A DNA stretch of 49,271 bases, from assembly GCA_024276195.1 (NCBI GenBank), contig JAJRXR010000023.1, positions 1-49,271 of the forward strand, in the 5' to 3' direction. Below, one piece after another: positions 1 through 11,154 of this stretch. The stretch is from Planctomycetota bacterium. GTDB taxonomy: Bacteria; Planctomycetota; Phycisphaerae; Phycisphaerales; UBA1924. The position numbers and the translations under genes are program-made. The notes beneath the pieces were generated by a model. It was not told the origin of the DNA, searched no databases, and saw only the letters and a program-made list of their open reading frames with translations. The first letter of the stretch is position 1; every line of letters starts with the position of its first letter.

Positions 1-461
1 CCCGTGACATAGATGCTCTGCGTCGCCGTCCCGCCGACGGGGGCCATGTGGGCCGCCTTCCAGCCGGGCGCGAACAGGTGGATGATGTCCAGGATCGGGA
101 CCAGCCCCATCAGGTTGTTGATGAGGATAAAGAAGAACAACACCAGCAGGAACGGCAGGTATCGCTTGGTCCGCTCGTGCAGCAGCGGCTCGATCACCTG
201 ATCCCGCAGATACACACAGATCACCTCGATCATGTGCGCAAACACGTTGCGTGTGACGTACCGGTCGTGCCCCTCGTCCTCAGAGCCGGTCGCGATCTTC
301 TTCGCGACCCACGGGCCGACGGTGAGCATGATGATCGCCGTCAGCAGCAGGTTGCCCTGTGTCGAGGACCAGATCCACCAGCCGTCGATCTCGTAGAACA
401 CGTGGTTGATCACGTGCGCAACGGGGTTGTCCAATGCCAGAGTCAGCACACCACTGTTCAC
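1..461 (-). CDS. atpB: F-type ATP synthase subunit a, N-terminal part (cut by window edge)
   Basis: This is the membrane subunit a of the F0 sector, which forms the proton half-channels facing the c-ring. About 153 codons are visible before the window edge, so the essential Arg helix is not seen. The translation starts with a short periplasmic segment, then a membrane helix (WIWSSTQGNLLLTAIIMLTV), a charged loop, and a second helix (YLPFLLVLFFFILINN) ending in NLMGLVP, which is characteristic of the family. The start is GTG at 459-461. It overlaps the stop codon of the preceding atpI-like gene as GTGA, so translation is probably coupled. Gene order atpZ, atpI-like, atpB is typical of F-ATPase operons. 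I am sure of the family; the 3' part lies outside. Confidence 0.93.
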   Translation of the reverse strand, partial: MNSGVLTLALDNPVAHVINHVFYEIDGWWIWSSTQGNLLLTAIIMLTVGPWVAKKIATGSEDEGHDRYVTRNVFAHMIEVICVYLRDQVIEPLLHERTKRYLPFLLVLFFFILINNLMGLVPILDIIHLFAPGWKAAHMAPVGGTATQSIYVT

Positions 462-916
462 GCCGACGCCTCCGTGACCGCAGCGCCTGCGCTCGCGCCG
501 GAGTTGGCGCCGCGCAGAACGGGAAGAAATATCAGAACCTCAGCCGCCAGCACCGCCAGCGACGTCAACAGCAGCACGCCCCAGAACCCGGTCTTGTCGG
601 GCGCCAGCGATGTGTGAATGCCCATGCCCACCGCGAGCGTCACGATCATGCGGACCGTGGACGCCCCGATCTGGATCACCGCCCAGCGGAAGGCCTCGCG
701 CTCGGGCGTCATCCCGATGACCAGCAGCCCGCCGGCAAGCCCGAGCAGCGTCGCGCCCGCGCCCATCCAGGCGCCGGAGCTGTGCCCCATCGAGCTGACG
801 ACCGCCAGAACCACCGCCCCCGACAGCAGCCACGCCAGAACCTCGACGCACGCCAAGCGTCGCATCGGTATCTGGATCATCGGCTGGCTGGGCGCCTTGG
901 TCATCTCGTCTCGCAC
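458..916 (-). CDS. ATP synthase I-like four-helix membrane protein
   Basis: This 152-residue protein has four predicted membrane helices (about residues 20-42, 50-70, 78-103 and 112-132) and a short basic N-terminus. Size, topology and position between atpZ and atpB match AtpI/UncI, a small F0 accessory protein thought to help assemble the c-ring. I assign it by context and topology, because this family diverges strongly in sequence. The start is uncertain: GTG at 914-916 or ATG at 902-904, with no strong ribosome-binding site for either. The frame is also open further upstream and reads plausibly as coding. The stop overlaps the atpB start by four bases. Confidence 0.7.
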   Translation of the reverse strand: MRDEMTKAPSQPMIQIPMRRLACVEVLAWLLSGAVVLAVVSSMGHSSGAWMGAGATLLGLAGGLLVIGMTPEREAFRWAVIQIGASTVRMIVTLAVGMGIHTSLAPDKTGFWGVLLLTSLAVLAAEVLIFLPVLRGANSGASAGAAVTEASA

Positions 917-1036
917 GCTCGGCGTGATCTCAAACAGTGCCCCGCGACGCGACGCGCGACGCGGGCGATTCCGGTCTGCCCGGATCCCTGACTGCGGGGC
1001 AAGAGAATAGGACGCGTCCGCCCACCCGGCGAGCCG

Positions 1037-1353
1037 TCAGACCCGTCTTTCTGCCTCATCTTCATCCCCCTCCGCCCCATCCGCGTCCCCGCTCGCGTCC
1101 CAGGTCTCGCTTGTGCCGAGCCTCCCCTCCCGGGCGTCCTGGGCGAAGCCCCGGTTGAGGCGGTTGGCCCCCTTGACAAACCGGACCATCCCGCCCACGA
1201 GCATCGCCATGCTCAGGCCCATCGTCAGCCAGGGCGAGGTGTGGAAGACGTACCGATCCAGAACGTACCCGACCACGAACCCGGCCACCACGCCGTACAC
1301 CAGGTCCAGAGCCAACGCCCACGCCCGGACCTGGCCCTGGGAGCCGCCCGCCA

Positions 1354-1354
<1 letters not shown>
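1037..1354 (-). CDS. atpZ: AtpZ/AtpI-family F0F1-ATPase accessory subunit
   Basis: This 105-residue protein has two membrane helices (about residues 12-30 and 41-60), the second following the loop DRYVFHTSPW. It ends in an acidic cytoplasmic tail rich in Asp and Glu. This matches AtpZ, a two-helix protein often encoded first in F-ATPase operons and linked in the literature to Mg2+/Ca2+ transport or assembly. Its ATG (1352-1354) overlaps the alaS stop codon by one base (TAATG), so it is probably translated by reinitiation after alaS. A 120-base gap separates it from the atpI-like gene downstream. Family assignment rests on topology and operon position. Confidence 0.75.
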
Positions 1355-4461
<3,107 letters not shown>

Positions 4462-4502
4462 GGGCTCTCCGGAGGGTGAGCGGAATCGTAGTGGCTCTGA
4501 AC

Positions 4503-4667
4503 TGGAGGGGAGGGCTTCCAGCCCTCCCTCACTCCCTGGAGGGGGTGGCTTCCAGCCGCCCCGTTCTTCGAGCGATCAAGAAAGTTCCGCGAATGACACT
4601 CGGGCGTGCGGGTGGGCTGGAAGCCCACCCCTCCAAGGAAAGAGAGGGTGGCTGGAAGCCCTCTCCT
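4503..4667. repeat. composite four-hairpin repeat element, copy 1
   Basis: Four short hairpins with the core GGCTTCCAGCC or its reverse complement lie at 4513-4523, 4547-4557, 4615-4625 and 4650-4660. The first two are in one orientation and the last two inverted, with centres 34, 68 and 35 bases apart. Stems reach about 8 bp with 3-base loops, and G-rich arms (GGAGGGG or its complement CCCCTCC) flank them. The 57-base central spacer aligns with the reverse complement of the spacer in the element at 11155-11329 at roughly three quarters identity. The element fills the divergent gap between alaS and holB. It resembles a REP/REPIN-type non-autonomous repeat; no associated transposase is in the window. 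Confidence 0.85.
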
Positions 4668-4686
4668 ACGGGGCTGGTCAACCCGC

Positions 4687-4692
4687 TACCCT
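4687..4692 (+). promoter_or_regulatory. putative -10 box (TACCCT) for leaderless holB
   Basis: TACCCT ends 8 bases before the holB ATG at 4701, and no Shine-Dalgarno sequence lies between. The spacing would place transcription initiation at or near the start codon. Confidence 0.4.
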
Positions 4693-4700
4693 CGGGGCGG

Positions 4701-5846
4701 ATGGGCAAGAAGAAGACCAAGACAACGCGGAAGCGGACGGTCCGAGTCCCCCAGGACGACTCGCCCAGAACCCGCCTGGAGACGCCCAGGCCGATCCCGC
4801 TGGACCTGGTGCTGGGCCAGCGCCGGGCGCACACGATCATGGACGCGACCCTGCGCTCGGGGCGGGTGCACCACGCCTGGATTTTCCACGGCCCCTCGGG
4901 CGTGGGCAAGTTCACCAGCGCCCTGGCCTTCGCGGGCGTGCTGCTCGACCCGACGAGCGAGGTGGGCCTGACCGGGGCGTTTGCGCCCGACCCGGACTCG
5001 CCCGTGCAGGCGATGCTGGCGCGGGGGGCTCACCCGGACCTGCACGTGGTTGTCAAGGAGCTCGCCCGGTTCAGTGACGACGCGAAGCTGCGCTCGCGCA
5101 AGCTCGCGTCGATCCCGCGGGGTGTGATCGACGAGCACCTGATCGGGCCGGCGGCGCTGCGGGCGACGACAGCTCCGGGCGGGCTGGCGTCCAAGGTCTT
5201 TATCGTGGACGAGGCGGAGCTGATGTCGGGCGTCGTGCAGAACACGGTGCTCAAGACGCTCGAGGAGCCGCCCGAGGGGACCGTGATCATCCTGGTGACG
5301 TCGAGCGAGGAGCGGCTGCTCCCGACGATCCGCTCGCGCTGCCAGCGTGTCACGTTCACGCCGCTTGATGACGGGGCGATGCGGGCGTGGCTCGATCAGA
5401 GCTCTTCTGAGATGGACCCGGAGCAGCGGCGTTGGCTCACGAGCTACAGCGCCAGCTCGCCCGGGCGCTTCGTCCGTGCGTTCGAGGGCGGGATGTACGC
5501 GTGGCACCAAGCGGTCGAGCCCATGCTCAGCGAGCTCGACCGCGGGGGGTACCCGCTGGCGCTGGGCGGGGCGATGTCGTCGTTTGTTGATGACTGGGCC
5601 AAGGTGTGGGTCAAGCAGGGCGACCCGCTGGGCGAGAACCGCTCGAAGGACAACGCGAATCGGATCGGGGCGCGCCGGATGCTGGCGCTCGTGGGCGAGC
5701 ACTACCGCTTGCAGCTGGGCGATGAGGCGCAGCGCGAGCGTGCGGCGGACGCGATCGACCGCGTCGCGCAGGCCGAGAGCACGCTGGCGTCCAACGTGCA
5801 GGTGCAGTTTGTGATGGACGAGCTTGTCGCGGGCCTGGCGCGCTAG
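4701..5846 (+). CDS. holB: DNA polymerase III delta'-like clamp-loader ATPase
   Basis: This 381-residue AAA+ protein resembles the delta' subunit of the DNA polymerase III clamp loader, which helps place the sliding clamp on DNA. A basic N-terminal tail (MGKKKTKTTRK) is followed by the Walker A motif GPSGVGKF near residue 66. Then come AHPDLHVV, a Walker B-like VFIVDEAELM, a sensor region, and the conserved Arg-finger region IRSRCQRV. The four Cys of the usual zinc module of gamma/delta' subunits are not visible, so that module is lost or replaced. I chose ATG 4701 rather than the longer open frame from 4437, because the extension would read through the hairpin repeat. The gene converges on fliS with 12 bases between stops. 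Confidence 0.85.
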   Translation: MGKKKTKTTRKRTVRVPQDDSPRTRLETPRPIPLDLVLGQRRAHTIMDATLRSGRVHHAWIFHGPSGVGKFTSALAFAGVLLDPTSEVGLTGAFAPDPDSPVQAMLARGAHPDLHVVVKELARFSDDAKLRSRKLASIPRGVIDEHLIGPAALRATTAPGGLASKVFIVDEAELMSGVVQNTVLKTLEEPPEGTVIILVTSSEERLLPTIRSRCQRVTFTPLDDGAMRAWLDQSSSEMDPEQRRWLTSYSASSPGRFVRAFEGGMYAWHQAVEPMLSELDRGGYPLALGGAMSSFVDDWAKVWVKQGDPLGENRSKDNANRIGARRMLALVGEHYRLQLGDEAQRERAADAIDRVAQAESTLASNVQVQFVMDELVAGLAR

Positions 5847-5858
5847 CTAAGCCCGGCG

Positions 5859-6335
5859 TCAGGCCTGAACGCTCAGCGATGAGCCCGAGTCAAACCCCGA
5901 GTCGAAGCCGGGGGCGACCTGCTGGGGTTGAGCCTGAGGCGGGGTCGTTTCGCCCTTGTTGGTCAGCTCTTCGAGCAGGAGCTTCCAGGTCTCGACCTCG
6001 TACTCGAGCAGCTCGATGATCTTGCCCACGCGGGCCGGGTCTTTTTGGAAGCTGGCCTCGACGAGTTCCTGGTAGAAGAACGTGTAGAGGCTCTGGACCC
6101 GCTCGCCCAGCTCGGGGTTGGCTTCGGGTCGGATGGTGTTGATGAGTTCGAGGATGATGTTGCGGCACTGGGTGAAGCCGCTGTGGGCGATCTCGTGGTC
6201 GGCGCGCTCGAGGCCGTCCTTGGCCTGGCGGGCGAAGCGGACGGAGCCCTCGAGCAGCAGCATGCGCAGCTGCTCGGGGCTGGCGGTCATCACCTGGGTG
6301 GTCAGGTACGCGTTGGCGGTGTTGTTCTCACTCAT
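5859..6335 (-). CDS. fliS: flagellar export chaperone FliS
   Basis: FliS binds the disordered C-terminus of flagellin in the cytosol and prevents premature polymerisation before export. The 158-residue protein has the family's all-helical character: NAYLTTQVMTASPEQLRMLLLEG, then a helix with the ARQAKDGLERAD pattern, and SLYTFFYQELVEAS. After about residue 120 it carries a Pro/Gln/Gly/Ser-rich tail not needed for the fold, which makes it slightly longer than usual (~130). Start ATG at 6333-6335; an upstream in-frame ATG at 6356 is less likely. It lies 57 bases downstream of fliD on the same strand, the classic fliD-fliS order. Confidence 0.93.
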   Translation of the reverse strand: MSENNTANAYLTTQVMTASPEQLRMLLLEGSVRFARQAKDGLERADHEIAHSGFTQCRNIILELINTIRPEANPELGERVQSLYTFFYQELVEASFQKDPARVGKIIELLEYEVETWKLLLEELTNKGETTPPQAQPQQVAPGFDSGFDSGSSLSVQA

Positions 6336-6392
6336 CGCCGGCGATATCGGCCTCACGGGGGCGGCGCTGAAGGCGGACGCCCGGTTTCTGTG

Positions 6393-9254
6393 TTATCCGA
6401 CGCTGCCGATCGAGCCGAGCGTCGCGTTCATGGACTGGAGCTGCCCGATCGCCTTTTCCATCGCCAGGAACTGGCGCCCGAGGACGACCCGCCGGTTCTC
6501 GAGCTTGAGGTTGATGAACTCGATCCGGTCCTGCTGGAGCTGGATCTGGCGGTCGAGCGAGTCGCGTTTGGCCGTGAACACGCCGCCGATCGAGCTGATG
6601 TACCGGTTGGCGAACTCCTCGAGCTTGACGACGGCGCCCAGCTCCGTGAACTCCGTCACGGCGTCCGGGTCGTTGATGGTCACGCCCTCGACCACCGTGG
6701 TCCCGCTGTCGGGGTCGATGGTCCGCCTGCTGAACATATCCTGCACGGCCTGGGGGTCCTGGTCGAACGCCTCGCGGAAGCGGTCGCGGTCGAAGGTGAG
6801 CGTGCCGCCCTCGCCGATGGTGATTCCGACCTCGGCCAGGTTGTTGAAGGTGTCCTGGAAGCCCTCGTTCTCGCCGAGAATTTCTCTGTAGAGCGCCGAG
6901 CGGAGAGAGATGGCGGTGCCGTCGCCCAGGAGCGGCCCGCGGGCGCCGGTGTCCTCGTCGTAGCGGGTCTGGAGCGCGATGCGCCCGACAACATCGTTGA
7001 AGGCGTCGATGAGGGTCTGGATATCGCCCTCGATCTGCTCGTTGTTCTTTGTGATCGTCAGCTCGATCGGGTCGGCGCCTGTCGAGTTGAGGTCGATCGT
7101 CACGCCCGTGAGGACCGAGTCGAGCGTGTTCGAGTCGCTCTGGAGCAGGACGCCCTGGGCGGGGTTGGTCGAGCCGAAGAAGACGATGGCGTCGTCGCCC
7201 TCGCTGAGGACATCGAGCCCGAGGTCGAACCCGTTGGTGTCGAGGGTGAAGCGTCCGGCGGCGCCGGTGTTCTCGCTGATGAAGCTCAGGCGGTTGGCGG
7301 CGCCCCCGTCCCCGGTGTTGAGGATCGAGACGCTGACGCCCGCCTCGGAGGCGTTGATGGCCTGGACGACATCATCGAGCGTGTCGGCGGGGTCGAAGGT
7401 GAGCGTCACCTCGAACGAGCCGTCGAGGCGGTTGAGTCCAGAGTCGGTGGACTCGGACTCGCCGGCGATGCGCAGGTCACGCGCGATCGTGCCCTCGGTG
7501 TCGGCGACGATGATCGCGACGCTCCCGCCCAGGTTGTCGTCGGGCTCGCTGATGAGCAAGCCATCGCCCGTGGAGTTGATCGAGGCGCTGATGCGCGATC
7601 CGGCGGCGTTGGCCTGGCCGTTGATCTCGTCGATGAGGTCGCCCAGCGAGACGGTGTCGTCGCCGACATCGACGGTGAAGACAGAGCCGTTGGAGTCGGT
7701 GAACTCGATCTTGCCCGGGTTGATGCCGGCGCCGTTGTTGAGGTCGCTCAGGCGGGTGGACTCGGAGATGTAGCGGAGCTGGAGCGAGCCGGAGTCGATC
7801 GAGGTCTCGGTGACGCCCCCGGCTCCGGTGTCGAGGCCCAGGTCGGCGGCGGTGGTATCGGCGCTGGTGACGATGAGGGCGCCGCCGCCCCCGGAGGTGT
7901 CCGTGAGGCTGAAGCCGGTGCCGACAGCGCTGAGCGAGACGCTGATCCCGGCGCCCGCAGTGTTGGAGGCGGCGTTGATCGCGTCGAGGATGCCCTGGGT
8001 GGTGGTCAGCCCGGAGGTGTCAACGTTGAACGAGACGCCGTTGCGGTCGGTGATGTTGAGCGTGCCCTGAGAGGCGAGGCCTGCGCCGCCGTTGAGACTG
8101 GAGATGAGCGTCTCGTTGAGCCCGGCAAGGATACGCCGCCCGCTGACGGTGGTGTCGGTGAAGGTGGTGTCGGTGGTGATGCCGAGGTCGCGGGCGGCAG
8201 TAGCGCCGTTCTCGGTGAAGATCAGATCGCGCCCGGCGGTGTTGGAGAAATCGATGGCGCCGGTGGCCGCGTTGATGGAAGCGGCGACGGTGGTGACGCC
8301 TGCGGCGGTGAGCGCGTCGTTGATGCGTTGGACAGCGCCACCGAGCGTGGAGACGGCGGCCTCGGTGATCTCGAGTTCTTCTTCGTTGAGTATGTAGACA
8401 TCGCCGAGGTTGACCTCGACGACGACGCCGTTGACATCGATCTTGAAGTCGTGGCGGTTCTCGCCGACGCCCGAGTTCAGGCCCACGCCGGTGCCGTCGT
8501 TGAGGCTCCCGAGCGCGGTATTCGCGTTGAGGGTGTAGACGTCCGAGCCGGTGAGGGCGCCTGCGGAGGAGCCCTCGATGCCGAGGGAGGTGGCGGTCTG
8601 GTCGAGGCCGACGTTGGAGACGGTGATGTACTGGAGCGCGGAGCTGGTCGTGAGGACGAAGGCGCCGCCCTTGATGCTCGCGGTGACGCCGGCGCCGGAG
8701 GAGTTGATCGTGTCGAGCACATCGCTGACGGTCGCGGCCCGGGAGAGATCAACCTCGACGGGGCCGGAGCCGGTGTCGATGGAGATCGTGCCACGGTCGA
8801 TGCCCGAGCTGTCGTTGAGCAGGGCGAGGGCGGTGTCGCGGTCGAGGCGTCCGCGCCAGTCCTCGAATGTGAGCTGGTCGATGCCGGTCGCGGAGGAGTC
8901 GGTGTCGGTGAAGCCGCGCGAGAGGAGCTGGCGCGAGGTGACGAGGCGATCGACAAGGAACGTGTACGAGCCCTGGAGCGAGTCGGTCCCGGCGACGGCG
9001 CTGAGCACGTCCGGGCTGGAGCTGGTCGCGGTTTTGGCCAGGAACGAGAGGCTGGTGCGGAAGTTCGACGCGGCGTTCTTGAGCGTGCCCATCCGCGAGT
9101 TGAGGTCCAGGTAAGCCGCCTGCTGGGTCTGGAGCTGGATCAGGCGTCGCTCGGCGAGCTGGCGCGGGCGGGCCTCGATCGAGAGGAGCTGCTCGATGAG
9201 CGTGGCGCTGTCGATGCCGCTGAAGATGCCGATGCCCGTCGTGATGCCGCTCAT
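6393..9254 (-). CDS. fliD: flagellar filament cap protein FliD (hook-associated protein 2), enlarged
   Basis: FliD forms the cap at the filament tip that folds incoming flagellin. The N-terminal FliD_N region is clear (GIFSGIDSATLIEQLLSIEA, then a helical QQAAYLDLNSRMGTLKNAA). The C-terminal region has helical coiled-coil character (SIGGVFTAKRDSLDRQIQLQ). At 953 residues it is well above the usual 400-700. The middle (about residues 100-680) holds several repeats of the flagellin hook-IN type, each with a D-L-x-D-I-N/I-N-A signature (ISDVLDTINSSGAGV-like, LGDLIDEINGQANAAG, LDDVVQAINASEAGV). A GGAAGGGA ribosome site precedes the ATG. It is followed by fliS, and a 69-codon ORF lies 22 bases upstream. 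Confidence 0.95.
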   Translation of the reverse strand: MSGITTGIGIFSGIDSATLIEQLLSIEARPRQLAERRLIQLQTQQAAYLDLNSRMGTLKNAASNFRTSLSFLAKTATSSSPDVLSAVAGTDSLQGSYTFLVDRLVTSRQLLSRGFTDTDSSATGIDQLTFEDWRGRLDRDTALALLNDSSGIDRGTISIDTGSGPVEVDLSRAATVSDVLDTINSSGAGVTASIKGGAFVLTTSSALQYITVSNVGLDQTATSLGIEGSSAGALTGSDVYTLNANTALGSLNDGTGVGLNSGVGENRHDFKIDVNGVVVEVNLGDVYILNEEELEITEAAVSTLGGAVQRINDALTAAGVTTVAASINAATGAIDFSNTAGRDLIFTENGATAARDLGITTDTTFTDTTVSGRRILAGLNETLISSLNGGAGLASQGTLNITDRNGVSFNVDTSGLTTTQGILDAINAASNTAGAGISVSLSAVGTGFSLTDTSGGGGALIVTSADTTAADLGLDTGAGGVTETSIDSGSLQLRYISESTRLSDLNNGAGINPGKIEFTDSNGSVFTVDVGDDTVSLGDLIDEINGQANAAGSRISASINSTGDGLLISEPDDNLGGSVAIIVADTEGTIARDLRIAGESESTDSGLNRLDGSFEVTLTFDPADTLDDVVQAINASEAGVSVSILNTGDGGAANRLSFISENTGAAGRFTLDTNGFDLGLDVLSEGDDAIVFFGSTNPAQGVLLQSDSNTLDSVLTGVTIDLNSTGADPIELTITKNNEQIEGDIQTLIDAFNDVVGRIALQTRYDEDTGARGPLLGDGTAISLRSALYREILGENEGFQDTFNNLAEVGITIGEGGTLTFDRDRFREAFDQDPQAVQDMFSRRTIDPDSGTTVVEGVTINDPDAVTEFTELGAVVKLEEFANRYISSIGGVFTAKRDSLDRQIQLQQDRIEFINLKLENRRVVLGRQFLAMEKAIGQLQSMNATLGSIGSVG

Positions 9255-9276
9255 CGCGGGTCCCTTCCTCGCTCGT

Positions 9277-9486
9277 TCAGAGCGTGTGGGCGCTGCCCGC
9301 GCGGGCGACGCCCCATCCGATGCCGCTGGGTCCGCCCTCGCGCCGGCACGGGCGGTCGAGCCCGGACGAGCGGAGTCGCAGACAGTCCGCAGCCCACGCG
9401 CCCAGGACGCGCCGGTACTTCCGCTGCGCCTCGCGCCGGGCGAGCTCGCCCGAGGGGTCCGGTCTCTGGTTGCGCTGCGACATCAT
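9277..9486 (-). CDS. small basic protein upstream of fliD, unknown
   Basis: This 69-residue ORF ends 22 bases before the fliD start. It begins MMSQRNQRPDPSGELA and is rich in Arg, with a helical stretch (RREAQRKYRRVLGAWAADCL). About nine codons in ten end in G or C, as expected for a real gene here. A GGAG sequence sits about 9 bases before the ATG at 9484-9486. I do not recognise a family. Position suggests co-transcription with fliD and fliS, so a small flagellar accessory role is possible but is only inference. The remaining gap from 9487 to 9706 shows no further gene. Confidence 0.5.
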   Translation of the reverse strand: MMSQRNQRPDPSGELARREAQRKYRRVLGAWAADCLRLRSSGLDRPCRREGGPSGIGWGVARAGSAHTL

Positions 9487-9691
9487 CCAAGAGCTCCACG
9501 AGGGGCACGCCCGAAGTCCAGATCGGCCCCTCCGTCGATTCACCTGCAATCCGTCCGCCCCATCCGGACGGGCAGCGGGGCGAACGCGCAGCTATCGGCT
9601 GGACATGGGCGAGACTTGCCCGAACCCGAGCGATCGGCGCAATATCCGCGCCCAAGCCCGAACCGGGCGATCTGATCGGGAGATCGGGACG

Positions 9692-9697
9692 TAGTAT
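9692..9697 (+). promoter_or_regulatory. putative -10 box (TAGTAT) before the 9707 gene
   Basis: TAGTAT ends 9 bases before ATG 9707, and no Shine-Dalgarno sequence is seen between them. Confidence 0.35.
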
Positions 9698-9706
9698 CGC
9701 GGACCG

Positions 9707-10378
9707 ATGGCCGATCAGAGCGTCATGACCCGTCAGCTGCCACCCCCGTCGCCCGCGCTGCGCCGAGCGGTCCTGGTTCTTTCTCTGCTCCTGGGCGCCA
9801 GCTCACTGGCGGGTCTGGGCTTGGCGCTGATGGGAACCAGCTCGATCATCATCGGCATGCTCGGGTTTGAGGTGGTTGTGCTCGTCTCCGCGGTGATCGC
9901 GATCCTGTGCGGGCTCGGGCGGTTCACCAACGGCTACGCGATGGCCCTCGCCTGCGCCGCAGGGACGGCGCTGGGGGCGACGCTGCTCGGGTTTCTCGAC
10001 GCGCGCCCGAACTTCGTATCGAGCCCGGACATGGCCCGCGTGCTGCGCGGGATTGTGATGGCGCGTGTGCTGATCGCCGTGGCGCTGGGGGCGCTGGGCG
10101 CTCTGGCGGTTTTCTCGCGGAACAGCTCGTCGTGGGGGAGCCTCGGGCGAGGACTGCTCATGGCGGCCCCGGTGGTCATCTCTGGCGTGCTCCTTGCGAT
10201 GTTCGGCAAGGGCTGGCTGACCGTCCCGCGCGACGGCGCGTTCGAAGCGGTCCGCATCGGCTCGATTGTGCTCGGCGCGTTCGTGCTCGGCGGGTTCTTC
10301 TCCGCCAGTGTCCATCTGGTCATCCGGGCGTTCCAGAGCGGCGATATCGACCGAATGCCCGAGAACGACAGCGCCTGA
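9707..10378 (+). CDS. polytopic membrane protein, unknown function
   Basis: This 223-residue protein has about six hydrophobic segments (roughly residues 20-40, 45-67, 73-98, 113-135, 148-168 and 183-206) and short polar termini. The last residues (GDIDRMPENDSA) are polar and probably cytoplasmic. I see no conserved catalytic motif and do not recognise the family. It is the first of two plus-strand genes; the DUF4230 gene follows after 76 bases that contain a GC-rich hairpin. The start ATG is supported by the nearby TAGTAT box, although an in-frame ATG six codons later is possible. Confidence 0.7.
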   Translation: MADQSVMTRQLPPPSPALRRAVLVLSLLLGASSLAGLGLALMGTSSIIIGMLGFEVVVLVSAVIAILCGLGRFTNGYAMALACAAGTALGATLLGFLDARPNFVSSPDMARVLRGIVMARVLIAVALGALGALAVFSRNSSSWGSLGRGLLMAAPVVISGVLLAMFGKGWLTVPRDGAFEAVRIGSIVLGAFVLGGFFSASVHLVIRAFQSGDIDRMPENDSA

Positions 10379-10406
10379 ACCCCGCTGGGGCGGTCTGAGG
10401 GCATCT

Positions 10407-10438
10407 GGCGCCCCGCGTGTGGAACACGGGCGGGCGCC
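10407..10438. terminator. GC-rich hairpin between membrane protein and DUF4230 gene
   Basis: GGCGCCC and GGGCGCC arms, extended by GTGT/ACAC, enclose a 3-base loop. No U-run follows, so it could be an attenuating or processing hairpin rather than a true intrinsic terminator. Confidence 0.3.
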
Positions 10439-10454
10439 TTCCGAATAATCAATC

Positions 10455-11135
10455 ATGCTTGGAGACCCACTCGCGACTCTCGTTGTTTTCGCCGGCGCTG
10501 TCTGTCTGGGCGGCCTGGTTGTGTTCTTTGCGCAGCGGTTCTTCCGCTCGGGCAAGGCGTCGCCGCAGACGACGACCGACCTGCGCCTGATCACGGAGCG
10601 CGTGCGCGCCGTGGGCAAGCTCGTCGGGCTGGAGGTCCACGCGAAGGAGATCGCGACAGCCAAGCGCGGGTGGGCGTGGATGCCCCCGATTCTGCTCAGC
10701 CAGGCCAAGCTCGCGATGATCTTCCAGTTTGAGAAGCAGTACTCGGTGGAGCTTGGGGTCATCACGCCCGACAGCGTCGAGGAGATCGCCCCGGGCGAGT
10801 TCTGCCTGCGCCTGCCGGCGATCCAGGGCTCGCTGCGCCTCGTGGATGTCAAGCCGTACGACATCCAGCAGGGGCGTGTGCTCGGGCTGATCGATGTGAT
10901 CTCAATGAATGCGGAACGCCAGGGCGAGCTGATGAAGGTCGCCCAGGAGCAGGCGGCGGAGCTGTTCGACCGCTCGGACGAGCGGTACAGCGCCCAGGCC
11001 CGCGACGCGATCGAGCGCCAGCTTCGCTCGCTGCTGGGGTTGTTCGAGATCAATCTCGATATCGCGTGGGCCAAGCCAGCGACGACGGTGCAGCCGCGCG
11101 TGGTGCTGGACCAGGAAGCGACCATCGTCAGCTAG
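10455..11135 (+). CDS. DUF4230 domain-containing membrane-anchored protein
   Basis: The 226-residue protein has one N-terminal membrane helix (about residues 5-26), then a soluble part beginning TTTDLRLITERVRAVGKLVGLEVHAKEI. A VELGVITPDSVEEIAPGEFCLRLP segment and a helical C-terminal part with ARDAIERQLRSLLGLF follow. This arrangement matches DUF4230, a widespread family of unknown function anchored at the membrane. The start is the ATG right after an AT-rich stretch at the end of the upstream hairpin region. The second copy of the composite hairpin repeat begins 20 bases after its stop codon. Family call is from memory of the motif pattern. Confidence 0.72.
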   Translation: MLGDPLATLVVFAGAVCLGGLVVFFAQRFFRSGKASPQTTTDLRLITERVRAVGKLVGLEVHAKEIATAKRGWAWMPPILLSQAKLAMIFQFEKQYSVELGVITPDSVEEIAPGEFCLRLPAIQGSLRLVDVKPYDIQQGRVLGLIDVISMNAERQGELMKVAQEQAAELFDRSDERYSAQARDAIERQLRSLLGLFEINLDIAWAKPATTVQPRVVLDQEATIVS

Positions 11136-11154
11136 ATCGAAAGTCACCAGCGCC

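Noticed and set aside
4503-4667. A small CRISPR array
   Set aside because: Only four repeat units, in two orientations, with unequal spacers; each unit is a hairpin and the spacer is conserved between two loci, so it is a mobile-type repeat.
5928-9728. A 1266-codon plus-strand open frame opposite fliS and fliD
   Set aside because: It mirrors the codons of the real minus-strand genes. High GC makes stop codons rare on the opposite strand. The translation is repetitive Asp/Glu/Val/Arg without any known domain, while fliD and fliS are clear.
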